Assembly: GCA_006969385.1 (NCBI GenBank)
Contig: CP030884.1
Location: forward strand, 682,001 to 746,000
Source: Planctomycetaceae bacterium
GTDB lineage: Bacteria > Planctomycetota > Phycisphaerae > UBA1845 > UTPLA1
Length of the DNA stretch: 64,000 nt
Direction of reading: 5' to 3'
Part shown: positions 8,978-17,148 of the stretch, piece by piece
Position numbering within the stretch: position 1 is the stretch's first letter
Layout of the letters: each line of letters opens with the position of its first letter
Program-made: the position numbers and the translations under genes
The notes under the pieces: generated by a model
The model's input: only the letters and a program-made list of their open reading frames with translations
Told to the model about the DNA's origin: nothing
The model's database searches: none

Positions 8978-9658
8978 ATGCAAAAGTATTTGAGCTCGAT
9001 GTTGTGCCTGGCCCTGATTGCCGCCCTTCCCGGTTGTGGCGACGATGACGACCGCCGCGTACGCGATCGCCGCGACGACCGGCGTTACTACGACGACGAT
9101 TTTGACGATGATGATTTTGAATACGATGACGATTTCGATGATGACGACTTTGAAGATGTCGTGATCGACCGCCGCCATATCTGCAACGACGGCTGCTTCA
9201 ATCATTATTACAACGGCAATCGCGTTGTCGTGATCCGCGGCCATCGCCACGGCCCCGACTGTGGCCACCGCTTCAACGGGCGCTATTGGATTCGCGGTAA
9301 GCGCGTGCGGCGCGGCAACGTGCGACACGTATGCACGCGCAACTGCAATAACCACGTGTTTCAGGGCGGCCGGCTCATTACGTTGCGCGGCCATCAGCAC
9401 AACCGCCGCTGCGGCCACATTTGGAACGGCAATCACTGGGTGGTCGGTCGCGGTACCAATCGCCGCACCACCGTCATTCGCAAGCGACCGATCCACGTTT
9501 GCTCGCGGAACTGTCATAACCACCTGTTCGATGGCAGCCGGGTGATTACGCTCGACGACCACCGGCACGGTCGCAATTGCGGCCATGCGTGGGATGGCAC
9601 CCACTGGATCGTCGATGGCGGTACCAGGATTTACGATAAGCGCTCCCGCCGCCGCTAA
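8978..9658 (+). CDS. lipoprotein with Asp-rich segment and three His/Cys repeats
   Basis: The ATG at 8978 follows AAAGGAG. A lipoprotein signal ends ALPGC (C20), giving 226 residues. Residues 21-60 are strongly acidic (runs of D). Three repeats follow at about 67-104, 117-154 and 173-210. Each fits H-x-C-x3-C-x2-H-x12-H-x-H-x3-C-G-H-x6-W with no spacing change inside a repeat. Each repeat therefore offers three Cys and five His, strongly suggesting metal binding (Zn, Cu or Ni). The C-terminus is basic. I do not recognise the family. A role in envelope metal storage, sensing or detoxification is inference. Confidence 0.8.
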   Translation: MQKYLSSMLCLALIAALPGCGDDDDRRVRDRRDDRRYYDDDFDDDDFEYDDDFDDDDFEDVVIDRRHICNDGCFNHYYNGNRVVVIRGHRHGPDCGHRFNGRYWIRGKRVRRGNVRHVCTRNCNNHVFQGGRLITLRGHQHNRRCGHIWNGNHWVVGRGTNRRTTVIRKRPIHVCSRNCHNHLFDGSRVITLDDHRHGRNCGHAWDGTHWIVDGGTRIYDKRSRRR

Positions 9659-9754
9659 CGGTTGCGTGTTGCGATACGTTTGATCATCATCCTCGCGGAT
9701 ATTTCATTGGTTACGGTCGCCGCGAGTTAGCGCGACCCATATGAGGCCTTAAGA

Positions 9755-10350
9755 ATGACACGACGATTCCGAACTCTGTTTTCACTAACGCTTTGCAGCC
9801 TGACCGTCATGTGTATGGGCGGCAACTGCAATATCGATCTCGATGACCTGCTCGACAGTCTCGAGGACATCGAAATCACGATCAATAACACCGTGAATGA
9901 AGTGCAGGTGATCGACACCACGGCCCCGGGTGCCACGCTGCCGGCCGGTTTCAACGATACCGGCGATACGATCATCATCGCCGAGAACGCGACGGTCATT
10001 ACGGACCCATCGACGCAGTTGGTGATCGAAGAACTGCCCGATATCACGCTGCTCGGCATCGAGAACATCACCGGCTTCGACATCTTCATTCAATACCTCG
10101 TCGATGGTGAACTGCAAGGGGTCTTGGTGTTCGATGGCGAAACGTTGCTGATCGAATACCCGTGCCTATTCGATGTCGAGCTGATCTCGGAGGATGACTT
10201 CGATCCGTTTACGGGCGACCTCGTCGATTCGTTTGATCTGACGGGCATCTTTTTGAAAACCCGCTTGATTTTGAATGCGGCGATGCGCTGATCATCACGG
10301 TCGATCCGGTCGAGATTCAGGCGTCGGTGGAATTGATCGACCTGATCTAA
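9755..10350 (+). pseudogene. frameshifted acidic secreted protein
   Basis: The ATG at 9755 follows GAGG and starts a signal-like N-terminus with a Cys in MGGNC. The frame first ends at 10291 after an out-of-character basic tail. Shifting by one base at the run of five T (10250-10254) restores an acidic sequence, ENPLDFECGDALIITV, to a stop at 10350. This keeps the acidic composition and adds a second Cys to match the one in YPCLFDVEL. So either the gene has a one-base indel or the sequence has an error here. The family is unknown. A terminator follows directly. Confidence 0.65.
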
Positions 10351-10376
10351 TTCAAATCAACTGTTGCATTACAACC

Positions 10377-10426
10377 AAGCCCGTCGAGTCGCGACGCAAT
10401 ATCGTCGCACCCGACGGGCTTTTTTC
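10377..10426 (+). terminator. intrinsic terminator
   Basis: AAGCCCGTCG pairs with CGACGGGCTT, with an extra inner stem, and is followed by T residues. Confidence 0.85.
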
Positions 10427-10433
10427 TTCGCTC

Positions 10434-12032
10434 TTGGCTAGCCACCTTCAAAAAACTCGACGGTTTAGACTCGCGTTTCATTTCGCCGCGGTGCTTTACT
10501 TATGCTTGGTAGTGGGTTGCTCAGCGCGCAATACGCTACGGCCCGACGTTAATATTCCCGAGCGTTCGGCCGTCATCTTCTTCGTTGACGGGCTCAACAC
10601 GGAGAGCCTCGATAAACTCGCAAACGCGGGGCGCTTGCCGACACTCAAGCGCTACTTCATCGACCGCGGCGTCCGCTTTACACATGCCTACGGTTGCATC
10701 CCTTCGGATACCTATCCCAACTCCGCGTCACTATTGACCGGACTGGTGCCCGGACGGCACGGCGTTGTGGGAAACGAGTGGTTTGACCGAGCCCTACCTA
10801 CGCACACCGACTATACCAAAGCGTTCACCTATCGCGCCGTCAACTATCACGTGCAAGCACCAACGATCTACGAACTGATTCGACCATTGCGGTCGATCAG
10901 TATGCAATGCGCGACGGCGCGCGGCAGCAGCGTCGATCGTCACGGCGGGATAATCGAAGGCCTGCAATGGGTCGGCGGTAACTTCTCGGCGATCGATTCG
11001 TTCTCGAGCAATGGCGTGCACGATGCGATCGAAGCGGCAAATAACTGGCGCGAATGGCCTGCTTTACAGATGTATTACTTTCCCGCCGTCGATAAGTACG
11101 GTCACGAGTTTGGACCGCAATCGCGCGAATACGATCACGCCATCGAACACGTCGATCGCTGCATCGGTCATGTGGTCGCGAATCTCAATCAACTCGGCGT
11201 ACTTGAGAACACACTGCTCGTGCTCCTGTCCGACCATGCACAGATGCTTACGCCTGAAGCGCAGCAGTTTGCACCGATGCGCGACTTAACTTCTCACTAT
11301 GGCAATCGGCTCGCCGTCAGTAATCTTCTCACTGGCACACCACAACACCGATACAAAAAGCTGCGTGAGAAAGACATCATCGCTGTTCCGTTTCGACGTC
11401 GTTTGGAATTACACGTGCGCGGCAAGGCGGGCTGGGGCGTACCGGCGGACGCTGCGACGATCGCGGAAGTCGCCGGTGAGGTGCTAAGTGTATTGCGTGA
11501 GTCGACTACACCAAACGATACGTGGCCAGCTTATATCGAGATGATGAGCATGCGTGCGGATGACGGCGTCGCCAACGACGGAACTCGACTGCGCATTCTG
11601 TCGGCTGCCGGTGAACATACGATCGACGCAGATCACACCGATGCCGACTGGTTTGGCGGGGATTTATACCCTCCGGGCACCTTGGGTGAATTGCGCGCGC
11701 TCATGCAACACCGCCGGGCCGGTGATATTCAGATTTTTGCCACCCCCGGATTCGCAATGTTGAAAGGCGAAGACGGTGGTCACGGCAGCCTCAGCCCGGC
11801 GGAGCGACACATCCCGTTGATCTTCAGCGCGAACGAGCTAACCCCGCGGCGTACGGAAACGCCGGTGCGCATCGTGGATGTGATGCCGACGATGATGGAA
11901 TGGTTGGGATGTCGCGAGAGCATTCCGCCGGGCTTGGATGGGCGCAGCCTTATTCCGAGTTTGCGATACTTGAACAGTCGCGGTGTTGAGGCAAAAGACT
12001 CCGAAGCAGCCCAAAATTGTCCGCGAAGCTAA
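10434..12032 (+). CDS. alkaline-phosphatase-superfamily phosphodiesterase lipoprotein
   Basis: The product resembles type I phosphodiesterase/nucleotide pyrophosphatases. VIFFVDGLN supplies the first metal Asp and PSDTYPNSASLLTG contains the likely nucleophile Thr. DKYGHEFGP, LSDHAQM and DGGHGSL supply the remaining metal ligands. The frame is open from 10275, but a terminator lies at 10377-10426, so I place the start at the TTG at 10434. That gives a signal ending CLVVGC and a protein of 532 residues. No clear ribosome site is seen, so the start is uncertain. The substrate is unknown; the enzyme is probably lipid-anchored outside the cytoplasm. Confidence 0.82.
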   Translation: MASHLQKTRRFRLAFHFAAVLYLCLVVGCSARNTLRPDVNIPERSAVIFFVDGLNTESLDKLANAGRLPTLKRYFIDRGVRFTHAYGCIPSDTYPNSASLLTGLVPGRHGVVGNEWFDRALPTHTDYTKAFTYRAVNYHVQAPTIYELIRPLRSISMQCATARGSSVDRHGGIIEGLQWVGGNFSAIDSFSSNGVHDAIEAANNWREWPALQMYYFPAVDKYGHEFGPQSREYDHAIEHVDRCIGHVVANLNQLGVLENTLLVLLSDHAQMLTPEAQQFAPMRDLTSHYGNRLAVSNLLTGTPQHRYKKLREKDIIAVPFRRRLELHVRGKAGWGVPADAATIAEVAGEVLSVLRESTTPNDTWPAYIEMMSMRADDGVANDGTRLRILSAAGEHTIDADHTDADWFGGDLYPPGTLGELRALMQHRRAGDIQIFATPGFAMLKGEDGGHGSLSPAERHIPLIFSANELTPRRTETPVRIVDVMPTMMEWLGCRESIPPGLDGRSLIPSLRYLNSRGVEAKDSEAAQNCPRS

Positions 12033-12136
12033 GATTTTTTTATCCACTGGCTATTAGCCGGTGCCACAGGTCACCGTTGCGCCGATTTAATTGACCGCCT
12101 GACCATGACCGCGACGAATCGCAGTGGCGACGCAGA

Positions 12137-13141
12137 CTACCCTGCAATCAACTCAGCAATCTGTATGGCGTTCAACGCCGCGCCCTTGCGTATCTGATCG
12201 CCGCAGACAAACAGGTCGAGCCCCCGTTCGTCATCGCGGCTGATGTCGCGCCGAATGCGCCCGACCAAGCAATCGTCCTTACCGCTGGCATCGATCGGCA
12301 TGGGAAAGTAATTCTTCACGCGATCGTCAACGACCTTCACGCCGGGAGCAGTCGATAAAATCTCGCGCGCGCGATCGGCCGACATCGGTGCGGACAGTTC
12401 CAAATTGATCGACTCGCTGTGCGCGCGCGGCACCGGCACGCGCACGCACGTCGCCGTGATTTTGATGTTCGGAGCGCCGAAGATTTTCCGCGTCTCCTTG
12501 ATCATCTTCACTTCTTCGATGTTGTAACCATCCGCGTCGATTTCGCTGTTATGGCTGAACAGGTTGAAGGCCGACTGCACTGGAAAGACCGTCGGCATGG
12601 CCGCTTTGCCCGCGAGGATGTCCGCCGTTTGGGTTTCCAACTCGATCATCGCTTGCTGCCCCGCCCCGCTGGCGGCCTGATACGTGCTGACCACGATGCG
12701 CTCGACCGGCACCACCTGATGCAGCGGCCACACCACCATGTTCATGATGATCGTCGAACAATTGGGATTGGCGATAATGGGCGCGTCGCCGATCGCTTGC
12801 GGGTTCACTTCGGGAATGACGAGCGGCACGCCGTCCGTCATGCGAAAGGCGGAGCTGTTATCGACCACACGTGCGCCCGCATCGACTGCGACCTGTGCCC
12901 ACTGTTTGCTCGTCGAACCGCCGGCGCTGAACAGTGCGATGTCGATACCGCTAAACGCGTCGGCCGAAACTTCCTGCACCGTCAGCGCATCATCGCCGTA
13001 AGCCATCGTCTTACCGGCAGAGCGCGCCGATGCGAGCAGCCGAATGTTTGCGGCAGGCACGTCGCGTTCGGCCAGCAGGCGTAGAAACTCCTGACCGACG
13101 GCGCCGGTCGCGCCCAAAATAGCGATCTTCGTTGATTGCAT
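12137..13141 (-). CDS. asd: aspartate-semialdehyde dehydrogenase
   Basis: It reduces aspartyl phosphate to aspartate semialdehyde with NADPH, in the pathway to lysine/diaminopimelate, threonine and methionine. The N-terminus ILGATGAVGQE (residues 8-18) is the NADP-binding loop. The catalytic cysteine is C128 in NPNCST, and YQAASGAGQQA follows. VPRAHSESIN contains substrate-site residues. The length of 334 is normal. The gene is convergent with the phosphodiesterase gene and has no operon partner. Confidence 0.95.
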   Translation of the reverse strand: MQSTKIAILGATGAVGQEFLRLLAERDVPAANIRLLASARSAGKTMAYGDDALTVQEVSADAFSGIDIALFSAGGSTSKQWAQVAVDAGARVVDNSSAFRMTDGVPLVIPEVNPQAIGDAPIIANPNCSTIIMNMVVWPLHQVVPVERIVVSTYQAASGAGQQAMIELETQTADILAGKAAMPTVFPVQSAFNLFSHNSEIDADGYNIEEVKMIKETRKIFGAPNIKITATCVRVPVPRAHSESINLELSAPMSADRAREILSTAPGVKVVDDRVKNYFPMPIDASGKDDCLVGRIRRDISRDDERGLDLFVCGDQIRKGAALNAIQIAELIAG

Positions 13142-13236
13142 AGCGTTGTCTCAATCCCCACTGTTGACGCATGTGAGTTTAGCAGAAAGGTCCGCCGCAT
13201 GGCAGGCGTCGCAGGCCGGTAAGGCAGCGCCGTCCG

Positions 13237-14730
13237 TTAAAACTGAAAGTAGATGAACGGGTTACCGAACTCGGGGCAGTAGATCAGGATGATCAGCAGC
13301 CACGCCGCGTAGGTTGGCCCGGCGATCAACGCCGGTAGCCGAATGGCGGGGTAACCGCGGCGACGCCATTCTTCATACAGATGAAACGCCGCGACGAGGC
13401 CGAGCAGTATCACCATCGGCAGCTTGTTCATCAGCCAGTGCGGTTGTGCGGGCGTCGCGGGAACAAAGAGATGCGTCACGATGTACACCGCTCGTTCTAA
13501 TGCGACCGTTGTCGGTTCCATCATGCCGTAACTATCGAGTTGCGGCTGACAGCGGAAGAAGACCCACGCGATGTTGACCACGAGAAACGTGAACGCCCAG
13601 CAGGCGGCAATGTTGGCACCGCGCGCGAGAAATCCGATTGCTGCGCGCGAATGCGTTGGGCGCGATTGAATACTGTCGCGCATCCAGAGGTAACATTTGT
13701 GAACGACCAACGCCGCGCCGTGGATTGCCCCCCATACGACAAACGTCCAACTCGCGCCGTGCCAGAGGCCACCGAGTAGCATCGTGATCATTAAGTTGCG
13801 TGCCGTTTGCAAGCGTCCGCCGTGGGATCCGCCGAGTGGAATGTATAGGTAATCGCGCAACCACGTGGACAACGAGATGTGCCAGCGCCGCCAGAAGCCC
13901 GTCAGGCTAAGCGCGAGATACGGGCTGGCGAAGTTGATGCACAAATCGAATCCAAGCAAACGGGCAAAGCCGATTGCCATATCCGAATAGCCGGAAAAGT
14001 CGCCGTATATCTGCCCCGCGTAGCAGAGCATGCCGAGCCACAAATCGCGCGTTGAGAAAATGCCGGGATTGTTGAAAACCGAATCGGCCGTCACCGCCAA
14101 GTTGTCGGCGATCAGCACTTTCTTCGTCAGGCCGATCAGGATCAGCATCATCGCGCTGTCGAACTTCTTCCAGTCGAAGCGCTTATCGTCTTGCAACTGC
14201 GGCAGAAACGCGCGTGCCTTGACGATGGGGCCGGCTACTAGCTGTGGGAAGAACGCTACGAACAACGCAAACCGAAGCAACGACGGTTCCGGCTCGATGC
14301 GACCGCGATAGATATCGATCGTGTAGCTCAGCGTTTGAAAGGTATAAAAGCTGATGCCGACGGGCAGGATCAGACCGAGCGTGCTGTAGTTCGCCTGAAA
14401 GCCTGCAGCTCCGACCAATGCGCCGAACGAGCCAATGAAAAAGTCGGCGTACTTAAAAATCGCCAGCACACCCAGGTTACCGACCAGGCTAACGATCAAC
14501 CAAGCGCGCCGCCACCGCAACCTGGCAGCACGCGCCAGTTGCCTTCCGACGGTGAAATCCAGCAGCGTTGATCCGACGATCAGCGTCAACAGCCACGGAT
14601 TCCACGACATGTAAAACGCATAGCTGGCTAATAGCAGTAAGCCCTGACGCGTAGTCTTCCCGCGTAACGACCAATACGCGCCGAACACGACAACGAAGAA
14701 AGCAGCAAACGGCAGCGAGCTAAAGTTCAT
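13237..14730 (-). CDS. MBOAT-family O-acyltransferase (AlgI-like)
   Basis: This polytopic membrane protein of 497 residues contains the MBOAT active-site segment LLGGLWHGASWTFVVWG with the catalytic His. RWHISLSTWLRDYLYIPLG is typical of AlgI/PatA-type acyltransferases. Such proteins pass acetyl groups across the membrane to polysaccharides or cell wall. Its ATG overlaps the stop of the upstream SGNH-like gene by four bases, so the two are translationally coupled. The acceptor here is not known. It is called AlgI-like only in mechanism, since no alginate genes are nearby. Confidence 0.92.
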   Translation of the reverse strand: MNFSSLPFAAFFVVVFGAYWSLRGKTTRQGLLLLASYAFYMSWNPWLLTLIVGSTLLDFTVGRQLARAARLRWRRAWLIVSLVGNLGVLAIFKYADFFIGSFGALVGAAGFQANYSTLGLILPVGISFYTFQTLSYTIDIYRGRIEPEPSLLRFALFVAFFPQLVAGPIVKARAFLPQLQDDKRFDWKKFDSAMMLILIGLTKKVLIADNLAVTADSVFNNPGIFSTRDLWLGMLCYAGQIYGDFSGYSDMAIGFARLLGFDLCINFASPYLALSLTGFWRRWHISLSTWLRDYLYIPLGGSHGGRLQTARNLMITMLLGGLWHGASWTFVVWGAIHGAALVVHKCYLWMRDSIQSRPTHSRAAIGFLARGANIAACWAFTFLVVNIAWVFFRCQPQLDSYGMMEPTTVALERAVYIVTHLFVPATPAQPHWLMNKLPMVILLGLVAAFHLYEEWRRRGYPAIRLPALIAGPTYAAWLLIILIYCPEFGNPFIYFQF

Positions 14731-15812
14731 TCGCCGGTCTCATCCTCAGTTAATCGGCCCGCCAAATGCGGCCCCGGAATGTCGATCAGACCCAAACGAA
14801 TAACGTGTCGCGCCGCGCGTTCGCTAATGCGCTCGGCCAACGGCAAGGCCACATGCGTGTCGTCCACAAAGTCGGCATCGGTGCGTGGCAACGCTTCCAT
14901 CGACGCATCGAGAAAAGGAACGCCGTGGCGCTGTGCGATTGCTGCAATCGTTTCGATCAACATCGGTTCGCGCTTGCGCCATACGGCCTCGGTCCGTGGG
15001 CTGTTGGGCAGATAGCAAATCAACAACGGCTTTCCCGTCGCGTTTAATTCGGCCAGCAAATCATCGAGCAGGCGCACAGCTTCATCATCCGCCGAATACG
15101 CAGGGACCGGCGGCGGTCGCAAGTAATCCGCGCCCCACGCATCTAGCAGCTCGGGCAGCGTGCGGCGCGAAGCGCTAATGCGCCACGGATGATCGAAACC
15201 ATCGACGGGTAAATCGCGTTCCTTCAGTTCGCGCCGTTCGCGCGCCAGTTGCGCGTGCTTGGGAACCATCGGATGCAGCACGGTTTCATTGAGCCACATG
15301 CGCATGCGATCGGATTCGCGCCACAGCGCCAGCCGCCCCATGACTTGATAGCTCAGGTAGTAGTCGATTACCTCGTTCGACCATTCGTAGCGCAAGCTGT
15401 AATCGAGCAGATCGGTGAAGTCGAACAACTGGCACGCCGCCAGTATCGGCAGCACATCCGAACGAAGGGCGCGCGCATTAAGACCGATGATAATGAGATC
15501 GGGATTGACTTGCCGCAGCGCCCGGCGCGCGGCGGTTTGCCACTCGGGCAACGATGATGCGGGGATGCCCAAGTTGAAAGTCGGACAGCCGGTCGCACGC
15601 ACGAAGACCTCTGGCGATAAACCGAGGTGCGTGCGCGAGGATCCGAGCAGCAGAATCCTGGGCGGCGGTTGGGCGGCGGCGAGGCGTGCGAATTTGTTCT
15701 CGACATTATCGATGTTGTACGCATCCAGCGTGGCCGCATGACGGCGCACCGTCCATTCGACGATTAGCAGAAACGCGCATGCCGAGATGAGAATGGTTAA
15801 CCTTCGTACCAC
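14727..15812 (-). CDS. membrane-anchored SGNH-like hydrolase/acetyltransferase partner of MBOAT
   Basis: A single N-terminal membrane segment is followed by an SGNH-like domain. ILLLGSSRTHLGL is the nucleophile block, and DDTHVALP near the C-terminus supplies the D-x-x-H dyad. This architecture matches periplasmic partners (AlgX/AlgJ/DltD-like) that transfer acetyl groups delivered by an MBOAT protein. The overlap with the acyltransferase gene supports that role. The start is a GTG with AAAGG very close upstream, so the exact start is uncertain. Confidence 0.78.
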   Translation of the reverse strand: MVRRLTILISACAFLLIVEWTVRRHAATLDAYNIDNVENKFARLAAAQPPPRILLLGSSRTHLGLSPEVFVRATGCPTFNLGIPASSLPEWQTAARRALRQVNPDLIIIGLNARALRSDVLPILAACQLFDFTDLLDYSLRYEWSNEVIDYYLSYQVMGRLALWRESDRMRMWLNETVLHPMVPKHAQLARERRELKERDLPVDGFDHPWRISASRRTLPELLDAWGADYLRPPPVPAYSADDEAVRLLDDLLAELNATGKPLLICYLPNSPRTEAVWRKREPMLIETIAAIAQRHGVPFLDASMEALPRTDADFVDDTHVALPLAERISERAARHVIRLGLIDIPGPHLAGRLTEDETGE

Positions 15813-16058
15813 GCCTTTATATCGGAAAAATGTGCGAGAGCGGATGGATGGGATAGATCATGCAATGCGAGTTTACAGCACGCCATCAAAGTGCAAGCAC
15901 GCGGGACATGAATAAGAAGTGGGGGTTCACATCTCCAAGATCGAGCAGGAGTTGCCCAAGATTCCCATTCCTTGCAGGTAGAAGTTACGGGAGGGATTAA
16001 ATGTTTCGAAGAGGCGCTAATTACTGGGCTCTGCCAACGCTATACCCACCGCATCGCA

Positions 16059-17023
16059 TCAACCCGGCAGTTCGATCCCATCCGGCAAATTCGGCGCGGG
16101 CAAAATGGGCAATTTGGTCCAGCGGTCCAGCAACGCGGCAACATCGGCGCGGGTGACGGCAGACTTGTCGACCAAATCCTGCGCATCGATCAACTCGCTG
16201 AGCTTGGCGCGCGTGAAGCCGTCGATGCGACGCGTCGTGTCGGCTTCAATGCTATTCGTCGGCGCGACCGAGGCCGCGCCGAGAAAATGGCCGACGGCCG
16301 TTACTTCGCGCTCGAACGCCAGCTTGCCTTGAAACGTCGAAACGTCGTTCAATGCAGACGCCAACGCGGCCGCGATGGGCGTTTTGATGTCCCGCCCGGC
16401 TCGGTGGGGTGCAGCAACAATTCGCGACCGTGCGTGTCGAGCCAGATCACGAGCGACTCCACGGCCTGCGCGCGACGCAACGGATCGGGAGCCGCCGTGA
16501 TGATCTCGCTGAGGCAACTCGCGATCGTCTCGTCGCCAATGCGACGCAGCGCGGCCATTGCCGTGATCGCCGTCGGCGCGGATTCGTCGCGCGCGGCGTT
16601 GACGATCATCTCGGTCGCCGCCATTTGATTGCGAAAGGCCAAATCGAGTGCCGCCGTTTCGCGCACCTCGGCATCGTCATCGCGCAGCAGCGTTCGGTAA
16701 GCCCCCGCGCTTTCCATCACCGGCATGCCCGCCAAAACCGCGAGCAGCATCTGCCGAACTTCGCGATCGTCTTCGTAAGCCAGCCCGAACAGCACGTCGT
16801 AGCCTTGGGAACCCTGATCGGCGATACGTGCGATGCACTCGGCCTTGTCTTCTGTCGTCGCCGCGCTCGCCAACTGAATGCCCCACCAATGGGCACGCAA
16901 CCGATGCCGCTGCCACACGACGCCGGCGAACATCAAAAACATCAGCGCTAAGACCATGATGAAGCCGCGCTGACCGGATCGGCGCGGGGCATCGGCATTG
17001 GTGGCTGAGGGCTTGGTGGGCAT
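16059..17023 (-). pseudogene. frameshifted membrane-anchored HEAT-repeat protein
   Basis: The first frame (17023 to 16349) has one membrane helix near residues 21-38 and then HEAT-like repeats (EDDREVRQMLLAVLAG, DDDAEVRETAALDL, APTAITAMAALRRIGD). At about 16391-16400 it runs into out-of-frame sequence after LLLHPTEPG. Shifting one base continues as RDIKTPIAAALASAL and on to a stop at 16059. Adding one G to the local G-run makes a single frame of about 320 codons. This could be a real mutation or a sequence error. The function is unknown. Confidence 0.65.
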
Positions 17024-17148
17024 GTGGGCATTTCGCGTTGGACGATTATTGAAGCGGACGATGAAGCAAATACGAAGCTAAACGGTGAACCGGCCGTTGG
17101 CCGGGGCCATAGCATCGCACGGGCAACTCGCCGATTTCTCAGCAGCGT

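Noticed and set aside
8649..8993. 114-codon frame on the + strand after the second terminator
   Set aside because: It starts inside a terminator and overlaps the start of the His/Cys-repeat gene.
10275..10433. Early ATG at 10275 for the phosphodiesterase lipoprotein
   Set aside because: The segment overlaps the upstream gene and a strong terminator, and it would bury the lipoprotein signal.
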